Shown: positions 17,641 through 26,906 of the stretch, one piece after another | Numbering within the stretch: the first letter of the stretch is position 1 | Layout: every line of letters begins with the position of its first letter | Program-made: the position numbers and the translations under genes | The notes under the pieces: model-generated | What the model saw: only the letters and a program-made list of their open reading frames with translations | The model's database searches: none | Told to the model about the DNA's origin: nothing | NCBI GenBank assembly: GCA_963811335.1 | Contig: CAWERB010000004.1 | Location: 1-64,000, forward strand | Source of the DNA: Trebonia sp963811335 | GTDB taxonomy: Bacteria > Actinomycetota > Actinomycetes > Streptosporangiales > Streptosporangiaceae | Reading direction: 5' to 3' | DNA length: 64,000 bases

Positions 17641-19002
17641 TCAGGACTCGTCGAGTTCGGCGAGGTCGTAGCGGTCGGCGGAGATCAGCACGCCGACCGG
17701 GCGGGCGGCCGCCACGTCACCAGCAGGGGCGTCGCCCGGCGAGTCGCCGGCCTCGCCGCGCTGAGCGCCATCGCCGCGGTCGACCGTGGTCGGGCTCCGC
17801 GTGCTGACGCCGCGGACCTGGACGCCGGCGTCGCCGCGGCGGGCCAGCGCGTGCAGCCGCTGCCACCAGGTCCGTCGCTGGGCAGGGGCGGCCGGGGCCG
17901 GCGCCTCCGGTTCGGCCGTCTCCGGTTCGGGCGCCAGTCCCGGTCCGGGTTCGGCTACCACGGTGAGCGGGGCGATGTTCATCACCCAGAAGCCTGACGG
18001 GGGGAGTGTCTCGTCCCAGTCCTTGGGCAGTTCGAACGGGCCGACGGCACCGCCGTCCGCGGCTTTCTCCCCGCGGGTGGCCCCGTCACCGGGTGCCTTA
18101 ACGGCGGGGCCACCGGGTGGCTTAGCGGCGGGGCCACCGGGTGGCTTAGCGGCGGGGGCCGGCCCGCCGGAGAAGTAGCCGGTCAGGGCGGCGAGCGCCG
18201 CCTGCCGCAGGGCCGCCATGTTCTCGCGGTGCGCGCAGACTACGGTCGGCTTGCCGGATTCGATCGCCGCGCGGATGAGGGCGGCGTTGACGATGCCGGG
18301 GTCGGCCGCTCCCGTTGCGGGCTCGTAATGGACGTAAAGCGTCGGCTCTTCCCGCACCGGGTCGCCGGTGAGCTCCGACAGCGGGCGCAGGGTTTCCGCG
18401 CAGCGGGCCGCGGGCGAGGTGATCAGCTGGAAGCTGGGTGAGAAGCAGGCCAGCAGGTCGGCCAGGGCCTTCGCGGCGTACCGGCCGGAGTCGTCAAGCG
18501 GGCGGTCGGCGTCGGCGCGCTTCCAGCCGCCCTTGGGCAGCGCCTTGGCGTGGCGCAGCAGGATCAGCGGGAAGGTGTGCGGCGGGCGCGCCGCGAAGTC
18601 GGCGAGCACCCCGTGGTCGTGGGGATAGCTGACCTTCTCCACCGCGCGGTCCGCGGGGAGCCAGGCGACCTGGTCAACCTCGGCGTTCGGGATCGCGCGG
18701 GAGTCGACGGACAGCACGCGCGCGGCCCAGTAGTGCACGCGCTTGGGGCGGCCCCCGACGTTATAGCGGACGGAGGCCAGGCGGCGGCCGAGCGCGAGGC
18801 GGGCGCCGCCCTCTTCGAGCACCTCGCGGACCGCGGTGACCGGCAGCGGCTCGCCAGGCTCGATCTTGCCCTTGGGCAGCGACCAGTCGTCGTACTTCTT
18901 GCGGTGCACCAGCAGCACCTGCGGGCTGCCGTCGGGCCCTGGCCGCCAGGCGACCCCGCCGGCCGCCCTGATCAGCCTGGACCCAGGCTTGTTGCTAGGC
19001 AT
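17641..19002 (-). CDS. NUDIX hydrolase fused to histidine phosphatase (MutT1-like)
   Basis: Two-domain enzyme of about 450 residues. Residues 10-140 form a NUDIX domain (GKIEPGEPLPVTAVREVLEEGG is the Nudix box); residues 150-285 form an SixA/phosphoglycerate-mutase-like histidine phosphatase with LLRHAKA and a late CAHREN. MutT1-type proteins hydrolyse oxidised nucleotides or diadenosine polyphosphates. The last 170 residues are low-complexity, with a 24-nt repeat encoding PGGPAAKP units (about 18,089-18,155). Its ATG overlaps the ppk stop by 8 nt, so the two are coupled and nucleotide/polyphosphate metabolism are linked. RBS lies inside ppk. Confidence 0.85.
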   Translation of the reverse strand: MPSNKPGSRLIRAAGGVAWRPGPDGSPQVLLVHRKKYDDWSLPKGKIEPGEPLPVTAVREVLEEGGARLALGRRLASVRYNVGGRPKRVHYWAARVLSVDSRAIPNAEVDQVAWLPADRAVEKVSYPHDHGVLADFAARPPHTFPLILLRHAKALPKGGWKRADADRPLDDSGRYAAKALADLLACFSPSFQLITSPAARCAETLRPLSELTGDPVREEPTLYVHYEPATGAADPGIVNAALIRAAIESGKPTVVCAHRENMAALRQAALAALTGYFSGGPAPAAKPPGGPAAKPPGGPAVKAPGDGATRGEKAADGGAVGPFELPKDWDETLPPSGFWVMNIAPLTVVAEPGPGLAPEPETAEPEAPAPAAPAQRRTWWQRLHALARRGDAGVQVRGVSTRSPTTVDRGDGAQRGEAGDSPGDAPAGDVAAARPVGVLISADRYDLAELDES

Positions 19003-21199
19003 CGCCGGGGCGTCCTCGGCTCTTGTCGATGATCAGGCTCTCCTGTACGTCGCGTAGCGGCGTGCCGATGTCGTCGCGTGCGTGCCTGGTCCAGTTTCCG
19101 TCACCGTCGAGCCACCAGGATGAGGTGCCGTCATCCATGCCGCGGGCGATCACTTCGCGCAGCCTGGCGCAGTGCGCGGGATCGGTCACCCTCACCAGGC
19201 TTTCCACCCGCCTGTCCAGGTTCCGGTGCATGATATCCGGGCTACCGAGCCAGACCTCGTTGCCGGCGTCGGGGTCGTCGCCCGGCCGGGGGTCGGGGTC
19301 GGGGATCCCGGTGCCGAAGGCGTAGATCCTCGAGTGCTCGAGGAACCTGCCCAGGACGCTGTGCACTCTGATGTTATCGGACAAGCCGGGCACACCGGGC
19401 TTAAGCGCGCACATTCCGCGGACCCAGAGATCGACTGGCACGCCGGCCTGGCTCGCCCGGTAGAGGGCGTCGATGACCACCTCGTCGACGATCGCGTTGC
19501 ACTTGAACGAGATCCTGGCGGGCCTGCCCGCCCGGGCCCGCGCCGCCTGGCCCTCGATGCGGCCCACGATGCCCGCCCGGAGCAGTTCCGGCGCGACGAG
19601 CAGCTTGCGGTAGCCGCTCTTCCTGCTGTACCCGGTGAGGTGGTTGAACAGGTCGGTGACGTCCTCCCCCACGCTCTTGTCCGCGGTGAGCAGGCCGAAG
19701 TCCTCGTAATAGCGCGCCGTGGTGGAGTGATAGTTGCCGGTGCCGATGTGGCAGTACCTGCGCAGGGTGCCGTCTGGCTGCTGGCGGACGATGAGCATCA
19801 GCTTGGCGTGCGTCTTCATCCCGACGAAGCCGTAGACGACGTGGCAGCCGGCCTCCTCAAGCTTGCGCGCCCAGGCGATGTTCGCCCGCTCGTCGAACCG
19901 CGCCTTCAGCTCCACCACCACCACGACCTGCTTGCCCGCCTCGGCCGCGTCGATGAGGGCATCCACGATCGGGCTCTCCCCGCTGGTCCGGTACACCGTC
20001 TGCTTGATGGCGAGCACCCTGGGGTCGGCCGCCGCCTCCTCCACGAGGCGCTGCACGGTAGTGGTGAACGAGTCGTACGGGTGGTGCACCAGGATGTCGC
20101 GCTCGTCGAGCGCGGCGAAGATGGAGGTGTCCGTGGGCACGGCCTTGGCGTGCGGCACGAACTGCGGGAACCGCTGCTCGGGGAGCGGAAGGTCAGCGAT
20201 GGCGTTGAGGCCGGTAAGGTCGAGCGGCCCGGGCAGCCGGTAGACCGCGTCCTCCTCCACGGACAGCTCACGGGCCAGCCGCCACAGCACGTCGTCGGAC
20301 ATGTCCTGCTCGACCTCGAGGCGGACGGCCGGCTCGAACCTGCGCTTGAGCAGCTCCCGCTCCATCGCCTGGAGCAGGTTCTCCGTGACGTCCTCGTCCA
20401 CCTCGAGCTCGCGCACCCGGGTGACACGGAAGACGTAGTGCTCGATGATGTCCATCCCGCCGAACAGCTGGTTCAGGTGCGCGGCGATCACGTCCTCGAT
20501 CGGGACGTAGCGGAACTGGTTGACGTTGAGGAAGCGGGGCAGCGAGGGCGGCACCTTCACCCGGGCGAACATGTTCGCGCCGGTCAGGGGATCGGCGAGG
20601 GTGACCGCCAGGTTGAGCGACAGCCCGGAGATGAACGGGAACGGGTGGGCCGGGTCCACCACCAGCGGCGTCAGCACCGGGTAGATCTGGTTCCTGAACA
20701 GCTCGGCGAGCTCGCTGCGCTCGCTCCCGGTCAGCTCCTTCCAGCGCAGGATCTCGATGTCGTGCCGGGCGAGCGCAGGCTTGACCAGGTCGGTGAACAC
20801 GTCCGCGTGCCGGCCGGAAAGCACCCCCGTCTTGGTGAGGGTGCTGTGCAGCAGCTCGACGGGCGTGTGGCCGGACGGGATGTTCACCGGGAAGCCCGCG
20901 GCCATCCGGCGCATCAGCCCGGCGACCCGGACCATGAAGAACTCGTCCAGGTTGGAGGCGAAGATGGCGAGGAAGCGCACCCGCTCAAGCAGCGGGACCG
21001 ACGCGTCTTCAGCGAGCTCGAGGACGCGCTGGTTGAACTGGATCCAGCTCTGCTCCCTGTCCAGGTAGCGGTCCGCGGGCAGCTCGGTACGGTTCTCCTC
21101 GCTCCCCCCGGTGCCGGCCGGGCCGGGTTCTTCGCCGGGCTCTGCCCATTCCAGGGCGGAGGAGTCGCCTGGCACCAAACCTGTCTCGCTGACGCTCAT
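18995..21199 (-). CDS. ppk: Polyphosphate kinase 1
   Basis: PPK1 reversibly makes inorganic polyphosphate from ATP and can associate with the degradosome. All four domains are present: N-terminal LDREQSWIQFNQRVLELA, head domain LAIFASNLDEFFMVRVAG, FPFISGLSLNLAV, and catalytic C1/C2 domains with YHSTTARYYEDFGLLTAD and a CHIGTGNYH segment holding the autophosphorylated His region. Length (about 734 residues from ATG 21,199) fits the family. I prefer the ATG at 21,199 (MSVSETGL) because GGGAA precedes it; the frame is open to 21,259. Its downstream partner is the NUDIX-phosphatase gene. Confidence 0.93.
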   Translation of the reverse strand: MSVSETGLVPGDSSALEWAEPGEEPGPAGTGGSEENRTELPADRYLDREQSWIQFNQRVLELAEDASVPLLERVRFLAIFASNLDEFFMVRVAGLMRRMAAGFPVNIPSGHTPVELLHSTLTKTGVLSGRHADVFTDLVKPALARHDIEILRWKELTGSERSELAELFRNQIYPVLTPLVVDPAHPFPFISGLSLNLAVTLADPLTGANMFARVKVPPSLPRFLNVNQFRYVPIEDVIAAHLNQLFGGMDIIEHYVFRVTRVRELEVDEDVTENLLQAMERELLKRRFEPAVRLEVEQDMSDDVLWRLARELSVEEDAVYRLPGPLDLTGLNAIADLPLPEQRFPQFVPHAKAVPTDTSIFAALDERDILVHHPYDSFTTTVQRLVEEAAADPRVLAIKQTVYRTSGESPIVDALIDAAEAGKQVVVVVELKARFDERANIAWARKLEEAGCHVVYGFVGMKTHAKLMLIVRQQPDGTLRRYCHIGTGNYHSTTARYYEDFGLLTADKSVGEDVTDLFNHLTGYSRKSGYRKLLVAPELLRAGIVGRIEGQAARARAGRPARISFKCNAIVDEVVIDALYRASQAGVPVDLWVRGMCALKPGVPGLSDNIRVHSVLGRFLEHSRIYAFGTGIPDPDPRPGDDPDAGNEVWLGSPDIMHRNLDRRVESLVRVTDPAHCARLREVIARGMDDGTSSWWLDGDGNWTRHARDDIGTPLRDVQESLIIDKSRGRPGDA

Positions 21200-21288
21200 G
21201 ATCACCATTTTCCCGTGAGCGAGTGGGTCAAAAGCGGCACCCCCCACTACACCGGCCACGCCCGGGACGAGTCAACTCCCGCGGGCGG

Positions 21289-21948
21289 TCAGGACGCGGC
21301 CACTGCACCGCCTGACGTGCCACTACCCGGCTGGATCGCGCGGACACGCAGGTAATCCTCATCCGCGGGCACATGGGCGGCGCAGGCCGTCAGCGAGCGC
21401 TTGACGTAGCGGGCCCGGGCCGCGGACTGGCCGGGCGAGACGACGCGCAGCCCGGAGACCCGGACCGGGCGGCACCGGGCGGACAGCGAGGCGTCCAGGG
21501 ACGTGTGCGCGGTCTGCCCGGGAGCGAGCATGACGCGCGCCGCCGCGACGGAGGTGTCCGCCACCGAGACATCGCCGACCTCGGTGCCGTCGCCCTGGTA
21601 GGCGGCCACCTCCGGATACCCGGTAAGCGTGCACGGCGTGCCCCCGACGTTGGTGAAGTCGAGCGGGTACCTGGTGACTGCCGTGGTCACCCGGGAGCCC
21701 GTGCCCACCGAGATGCGCAGCCCCGCCATCGCGCAGCCCGGCGCCGCGGCCGGCGGCCGGGTGGCCGGCGACGGGGTGGCCGCCGCCGTGTGCGGCGCGC
21801 CGCGAGCCTTCTCCGACGCCAGCGCGGCGTGCATGGGCGCGCCGCGGTTGAGGGTGATGGCCAGGGCCGCGGTGGCGCCGAACGCCACGGCAGTGGCGAT
21901 CCGCAAGCCCAGGCTGGCACCTGCCCGCATCACTGGCCCCCTTGCCAT
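21289..21948 (-). CDS. Secreted DUF4232 protein
   Basis: About 219 residues. An N-terminal hydrophobic segment (IATAVAFGATAALAITL) acts as signal or anchor, then a Pro/Ala/Thr linker, then a beta-rich DUF4232 domain (YPLDFTNVGGTPCTLTGYPEVAAYQ, LAPGQTAHTSLD). Three Cys in the domain could form disulfides. DUF4232 proteins are exported actinomycete proteins of unknown role. It is 90 bp upstream of ppk's start on the same strand but shows no overlap. Codon use is like its neighbours. Confidence 0.75.
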   Translation of the reverse strand: MARGPVMRAGASLGLRIATAVAFGATAALAITLNRGAPMHAALASEKARGAPHTAAATPSPATRPPAAAPGCAMAGLRISVGTGSRVTTAVTRYPLDFTNVGGTPCTLTGYPEVAAYQGDGTEVGDVSVADTSVAAARVMLAPGQTAHTSLDASLSARCRPVRVSGLRVVSPGQSAARARYVKRSLTACAAHVPADEDYLRVRAIQPGSGTSGGAVAAS

Positions 21949-22119
21949 GATCAGCGCCTACGTATCCCCATCTAAACCCGCGCGTCCCGGTTTGCCTAGG
22001 GGACCTACGTCCCCTATCGGGCGCTGATCGAGGGAACCTCGGCTCGTGCGAGGCCAGTGGGACGGCGGGACGCGGCTGTACTACGAGGCAGCCAGGGGCG
22101 CCGATCCGGTCATGACGCG

Positions 22120-22438
22120 TTGGCGGTAACCCGTCCGCTGACAGGCGCGCCAGCTGGGCCAGGTGGATCACCTGGAGCAGCGCGTCGCACCAGCGGTCGT
22201 CCGCGGGCCTGGAATCGAACCGGCCAAGGCACTCGTTCGCCGCGTCGAGCACGGCGGTGAAGATGGCGTTGTCGACGGCGAACTGGTCATCGTCGTCCTC
22301 CGCGCCGCAGCTCGCGGCCGGGTCGTTTGTCAGCATTGCCCGGTGACGTTCCAGGATGTCCGAGGCCCTGCGCGCCATTGCGAGCCCCAGGGTCTCGGCA
22401 AGCAGCAGGTGCTGCGTGCCGATAGCGCCGCCATGCAT
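22120..22438 (-). CDS. Hypothetical protein of about 105 residues, 3' end uncertain
   Basis: Helical, soluble-looking protein starting MHGGAIGTQHLLLAETLGLAMARR, with an acidic patch (AEDDDDQFAVDNAIFTAVLD) and ending near LLQVIHLAQLARLSADG. The frame stays open well beyond that into the DUF4232 gene's antisense frame, but composition stops looking coding near 22,120, so an indel probably hides the stop. No family recognised. It is followed on the left by about 170 bp with no evident gene. Confidence 0.45.
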
Positions 22439-22606
22439 TCAAGTCCCCTTCGCCGCCGTGGCCGGCGGCCAGCGTTCGGCCGCCGTGGCCCGGAGCCCGA
22501 CCAGTGACTCCGCGCCGTAACACCATCATGCCGAGGGGTAATGACATTATTACGGACAGTGACGCTTGATGGCAAGATCGTAATCGCCGGGCGCCGGGAA
22601 TGCCCG

Positions 22607-24115
22607 TCATGCCCGGGGCCCGCGGCCCGCGGCGGTCCACAGCGCGTCGCCGTGCGGCAGCTTCACCCGGTCGCCGCGGCCGAGTGCGGCCGCGAGCTCC
22701 TCTTCGGCGGCGGAGATGCGCAGCCAGTCGGCGTAGGACACGGGAGCGACGCCGCGCGCCTCGAGCACCGCGGCGAGCGCGAGCACGTCGGGGTCGCCGG
22801 GTATCGCCGGGTCCTCATCCGGCCTGCGTAGCAGGCCGGGACGCGGCAGGGCGCTCATCCCCACGTCCGGGCCGCCGGCCAGGTCCGCGAGCAGCGCCTG
22901 GACGGTCTCCGCCGCGTCCGCCTTGTTGGTACCGATCACGCCGGTCGGGCCGCGCTTGAGCCAGCCGGCGACGTACTCGCCGGGTAGCGGGTCGCCCGCC
23001 TCGGACAGGACGCGGCCGCGGGCGTTCGGCACGGTGCAGCTGCGGGTGTCGAACGGGACGCCGGCCAGCGGGACGGACTGGTAGCCGACGCTGCGCAGGA
23101 CCAGCTGCGCCTCGATCGTCTCGAACTCCCCCGTCCCCTCGAGCTGCCCGCTCTCGGAGATGCGGGTGCGCTCCAGGCGCAAGCCACCCACCGTTCCTGA
23201 TGATGATTCTTCGATTTCTACCGGGCGGAGCCAGAAGCGCATCCGCAGCTGGCGCGCCGCGTCGTCCGGCGGGCCGGCCGGCGGGCCGCTCCACCCCGCC
23301 ATGGCGACCAGGTTGCCGCGCACCCTGCGGTCGGACGCGGCGAGCTCGGCAGACTCCCCCGATGCGTCGAAGCCGCCCTCCAGGCTGAGCTCGGCCGGGT
23401 CGGCACTGACCTGCACGCCTGGCAGCTCGCCGAGCTCGCGCAGTTCCTTGGTGGTGAACTTGGCCTGCGCGGGGCCGCGGCGGCCGATCACGTGCACCTC
23501 GCGGACCTTGGACGCGCGCAGCACGGCCATCACCGGCTCGGGGATGTCCGTGTCCTCCAGCTCATCCGGTGACCTGGCCAGGATGCGGGCCACGTCGACG
23601 GCGACGTTCCCGACCCCGATGACCGCGACGGACTCGGCGTCCAGGGTGAACGCGCCGAGCTCGATGTCGGGATGGCCGCAGTACCAGTTCACGAAGTCGG
23701 TTGCCGCCCGGCTGCCCGGCAGGTCCTCGCCGGGGATGCCGAGCCGCCGGTCCCGCATCGCGCCGGTCGCGTACACCACGGCGTCGTAGCTGCCGAGCAG
23801 GTCTTCCCTGGTGACGTCCGTGCCGAAGTGCACGCCGCCGACGAACGTGACGCCGGGCGACTCAAGGACGCGGCGCAGGTAGTTCGCGACCGACTTGATC
23901 GACTTGTGGTCCGGCGCGACGCCGTAGCGGACAAGGCCGTACGGCGTGGGGAGCCGGTCGAGCACGTCGACGCGGACCGTGACCGGTGACGGCAGCAGCG
24001 CGGCCTGCTTGACCAGCGCCTCGGCGGTGTACAGGCCTGCCGGGCCCGATCCGATCACGGCGACCCTGAGCACACTGGGCCGTGAGCGGCCCGTCTCCTC
24101 GGAAGACGACTGCAT
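22607..24115 (-). CDS. fprA: NADPH-ferredoxin reductase (FprA/adrenodoxin reductase type)
   Basis: Flavoprotein of about 502 residues that passes electrons from NADPH to ferredoxin, for example for P450s. FAD motif: VAVIGSGPAGLYTAEAL; next conserved stretch DRLPTPYGLVRYGVAPDH; NADP motif VIGVGNVAVDVARIL; HVIGRRGPAQAKFT; C-terminal GWLKRGPTGVIGTNKADA. The full family length is present without frameshift. It lies 10 bp from dxs's 3' end on the same strand. No signal peptide. A small palindrome (TAATGACATTATTA, about 22,540-22,553) lies downstream. Confidence 0.92.
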   Translation of the reverse strand: MQSSSEETGRSRPSVLRVAVIGSGPAGLYTAEALVKQAALLPSPVTVRVDVLDRLPTPYGLVRYGVAPDHKSIKSVANYLRRVLESPGVTFVGGVHFGTDVTREDLLGSYDAVVYATGAMRDRRLGIPGEDLPGSRAATDFVNWYCGHPDIELGAFTLDAESVAVIGVGNVAVDVARILARSPDELEDTDIPEPVMAVLRASKVREVHVIGRRGPAQAKFTTKELRELGELPGVQVSADPAELSLEGGFDASGESAELAASDRRVRGNLVAMAGWSGPPAGPPDDAARQLRMRFWLRPVEIEESSSGTVGGLRLERTRISESGQLEGTGEFETIEAQLVLRSVGYQSVPLAGVPFDTRSCTVPNARGRVLSEAGDPLPGEYVAGWLKRGPTGVIGTNKADAAETVQALLADLAGGPDVGMSALPRPGLLRRPDEDPAIPGDPDVLALAAVLEARGVAPVSYADWLRISAAEEELAAALGRGDRVKLPHGDALWTAAGRGPRA

Positions 24116-24125
24116 AGGGGTAAAG

Positions 24126-26188
24126 CTACTCGGGCTGGCGCTCCGGCGTCGATGACTGTCCAGCCGGCGCGCCCTGCTGTGCCCCCGGCTCCGGTGTGCG
24201 GCGGGCGACCGCCTCGGTGAGCCGCCGCGCCAGGTGCTGCGATGTCAGCCCGGCCGCCTCGAGGATCCCATCCCGCGTGCCGTGGTCGAGGAACTCCTGC
24301 TCCAGGCCGAACGTCTTAACCGGGACGTCCAGGTCGTGGTCGCGCAGCAGCCGCGCCACCGCGTCGCCGAACCCGCCGGACCGCCCGTTGTCCTCCACCA
24401 CCGCGACGAGCCGGTGCTGCCGCGCCGCGTCGACGACGGCCTCGTCGACCGGCTTGACCCAGCGCGGGTCGACGACCGTGACGCCGATGCCGTGGTCCTT
24501 CAGCCGGTTCGCCACCTCGACGCAGGTGACCGCCATCGGGCCGGCCCCGAGCAGGAGCACGTCCCGGCCGCTGCCCTCGGCCGGGGTGGCCAGGATGTCC
24601 ATCTGGCCGAGCTTGCCGACCGCGGCGGCCTCGGCGCCGACGTTGCCCTTGGGCCAGCGGACGACGGTAGGGCCGTCGCTGACCGCTAGGGCCTCGTTGA
24701 GCAGCTCGGCGATGCGGCTGCCGTCGCGCGGCGCCGCCATTCGCAGGCCAGGGATCACCTGGAGGATCGAGCCGTCCCACATCCCGTTGTGGCTCGCGCC
24801 GTCCGGGCCGGTCACCCCGGCGCGGTCCAGGGTGACGGTGACCGGCAGCTTGTGCAGCGCCACGTCCATCAGCAGCTGGTCGAAGGCCCGGTTGAGGAAC
24901 GTCGCGTAGAGCGACACCACCGGGTGCAGGCCGGCCATCGCCAGGCCCGCCGCCATGGTCATCGCGTGCTGCTCGGCGATGCCCACGTCGTAGACGCGGT
25001 CCGGGTAGGCCGCCTTGAACGGGGCGAGGCCGACCGGGTGCAGCATGGCGGCGGTGATGGCCACCACGTCGGGGCGGCGCGCGCCGATGGCGACCATCTC
25101 GTCGCTGTACACGTCGCTCCACGTGCGCTTCGCCGACTTGGGCGCGGCGTTCGCGGATCCGGCGCTCGCGGTGCTGGCAACCACGGGGCAACCACGGGGA
25201 CGGCCACCACGGGGACGGCCACCACGGGGACGGCCACCACGGGGACGGCGACCACGGGGGCGGCCGGCTTGCCGCCGGTGCCGGGAACCTGGTGGAGGCA
25301 GTCCTCCTCGTTCTGCTCGGCGAGCGGGTAACCGAAGCCTTTGCGGGTGATCACGTGGACGAGGACAGGGCCGCCGTACTCGTTCGCGTGACGCAGCGCG
25401 TGCTCGGTCATCTCCTCGTTATGGCCGTCGATCGGGCCGATGTACTTGATGCCAAGGTCTTCGAAGAGCACCTGCGGCTGCAGGAAGTCCTTCAGCCCCT
25501 TCTTCGCGCCGTGCAGCGCGCCGAACAGCTGGCTGCCCACGATCGGGGCGCTCGTCACCGTGGTCTTGATCAGGTCGAGGACCTGCTCGTAGCGCGGGTT
25601 GACCCGGATCGAGGACAGGTGGGAGGCGAGGCCGCCGATCGTCGGCTGGTAGGAGCGGCCGTTATCGTTCACCACGATGACCAGCCGGGAGTCGCGCGCG
25701 ACGGCGATGTTGTTCAGCGCCTCCCAGGCCATGCCGCCGGTCAGCGCGCCGTCGCCGATCACCGCGACCACGGTGCGGTCGTGCTCGCCGCGCAGCCTGT
25801 ACGCCTTGGCCATGCCGTCGGCGTACGAGAGGCTCGTGGACGCGTGGGAGTTCTCCACCAGGTCGTGCACGGACTCGCGCCGCGACGGGTAACCGGACAG
25901 GCCGCCGCTCTGCCGCAGCGTCTGGAACTGCCCGTACCGGCCGGTGAGCAGCTTGTGCACGTAGGACTGGTGCCCGGTGTCGAAGATGAGCTTGTCCTTG
26001 GGCGAGTTGAACACCCGGTGCAGCGCGATGGTCAGCTCCACCACGCCGAGGTTCGGCCCCAGGTGCCCGCTCGTCCTGGTCACCGTCTCCACCAGGACGT
26101 CGCGGATCTCCGTCGCTAGCAGCCTCAGCTGCTCCTGCGTGAGGTCCTTGAGGTCCTGCGGGCCGTTGATGCGCTCAAGCAAGGTCAC
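24126..26188 (-). CDS. dxs: 1-deoxy-D-xylulose-5-phosphate synthase, one frameshift at a repeat
   Basis: DXS condenses pyruvate and glyceraldehyde-3-phosphate in the first MEP-pathway step for isoprenoids, using thiamine diphosphate. Seen: FDTGHQSYVHKLLTGR, GDGALTGGMAWEALNN (TPP motif), then in the second frame SDEMVAIGARRPDVVAITAAML, DVGIAEQHAMTMAAGLA and a DRAGVTGPDGASHNGMWD stretch. The frame is lost near 25,190 inside a 15-nt repeat array (about 25,195-25,256) that inserts VVAVP units after GTGGKPAAP, in the linker between the first and second domains. Adding one C to the last unit restores VVASTASAG. The start ATG at 26,188 fits the family start MTLLERINGP. Confidence 0.92.
25195..25256. 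repeat. 15-nt coding tandem repeat in dxs
   Basis: Four copies of a GGCCACCACGGGGAC-type unit. On the minus strand each copy encodes VVAVP. The dxs frameshift is at the left edge of the array, where a unit has lost one base. Confidence 0.85.
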
Positions 26189-26348
26189 GGCTGCTCCTCA
26201 TGCGGCATTCGGCGACGGATTAACAGATACTAGTGGTGATCTTCCCCGCCGGTCTCGTCCGGAGTGTGAGTTAACCGACACGCGCGTCGGCTAACGCGGC
26301 GCGCGACGACCGTTTCGGCGGCCGTCGTTGCCGGGTGGAGGTTGGCGG

Positions 26349-26596
26349 ATGACGCAGGTGAGACGGCTGGTGTACGTCTCTGGCGCGCCGGGCGCGGGGA
26401 AGACTAGCCTGGCCGAACCGCTTGCCGTCGAACTCGGGTACGCGCTCATCACAAAGGACACGATCAAGGAGACACCGCCATGGCGGAGTACGACCGCCCG
26501 GTCGGCATCGGCGACCTGGTTGTGGTCGACACCACGGTGCCGGTGGACGTCGCCGCGGTCGCCGCGCGGGTCCACGCACTGCACGCGGCGGGGTGA
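26349..26596 (+). pseudogene. P-loop kinase remnant with an internal deletion
   Basis: Starts MTQVRRLVYVSGAPGAGKTSLAEPLAVELGYALITKDTIKE, a Walker A nucleotide-binding motif of AAA_33/zeta-toxin-like small-molecule kinases. Just after that, the frame is lost and the sequence jumps to the C-terminal end of such proteins: YDRPVGIGDLVVVDTTVPVDV to HALHAAG and TGA at 26,594-26,596, in another frame. About 70-100 middle residues are absent, so this is a deletion derivative. A second copy of the C-terminal end lies at 56,770-56,894. An RBS-like GGGTGGAGG precedes the start. Confidence 0.65.
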
Positions 26597-26906
26597 GCCG
26601 CGGGCCCGTTTCTTGCTGTTATCCTCAGGTGGCCTTGATTCGCTCGGACTTATACTGCGTTTGGGTCGAAAATCTGGTCGATTCATCCCTTTTGTCCCAC
26701 ACAAACGCGGTATAAGTCTGCGAGAGCCGGGGCGCGACGTAGTCCACGGGCAACGCGGCGGCGGGGCGGCGCGGCGGCGGGCGGCAGGGCGGCGGGCGGC
26801 GGGCTGCGGGGCTGCGGGGGCAACGCGGCGGCGGGCTCCACCGCGACGCGGCAGCCGGGCTCGCCGCGACGCGGCGGGGCAACAACCCGGCGGCGGGGCG
26901 GCGGGG
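26597..26906. other. Gap with imperfect inverted repeat and GC-rich simple repeats
   Basis: After a GCGGGCCC...TGCTGTTATCC motif (26,600-26,624) comes an AT-richer hairpin: arms 26,647-26,663 (GACTTATACTGCGTTTG) and 26,702-26,718, 16 of 17 pairs, extended by a 4-bp outer stem. From 26,750 to 26,900 the DNA is nearly pure GC short repeats (gcggcgggcggc-like). No gene is visible. Confidence 0.6.

Noticed and set aside
19172..21355. Long plus-strand open frame opposite ppk
   Set aside because: It mirrors the ppk codons and shows a repetitive Gly/Arg/Val/His composition without motifs. ppk on the minus strand has full-length family sequence.
25195..25256. Possible CRISPR array
   Set aside because: The 15-nt units are contiguous, have no spacers and are in the reading frame of dxs. 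The other tandem arrays are likewise coding minisatellites, and no cas gene is present.
24126..26188. Two separate dxs-like genes or programmed frameshifting
   Set aside because: Each half lacks domains of the other and together they make one complete DXS. The break is inside a tandem repeat and one base restores it, so an indel is the likely cause.
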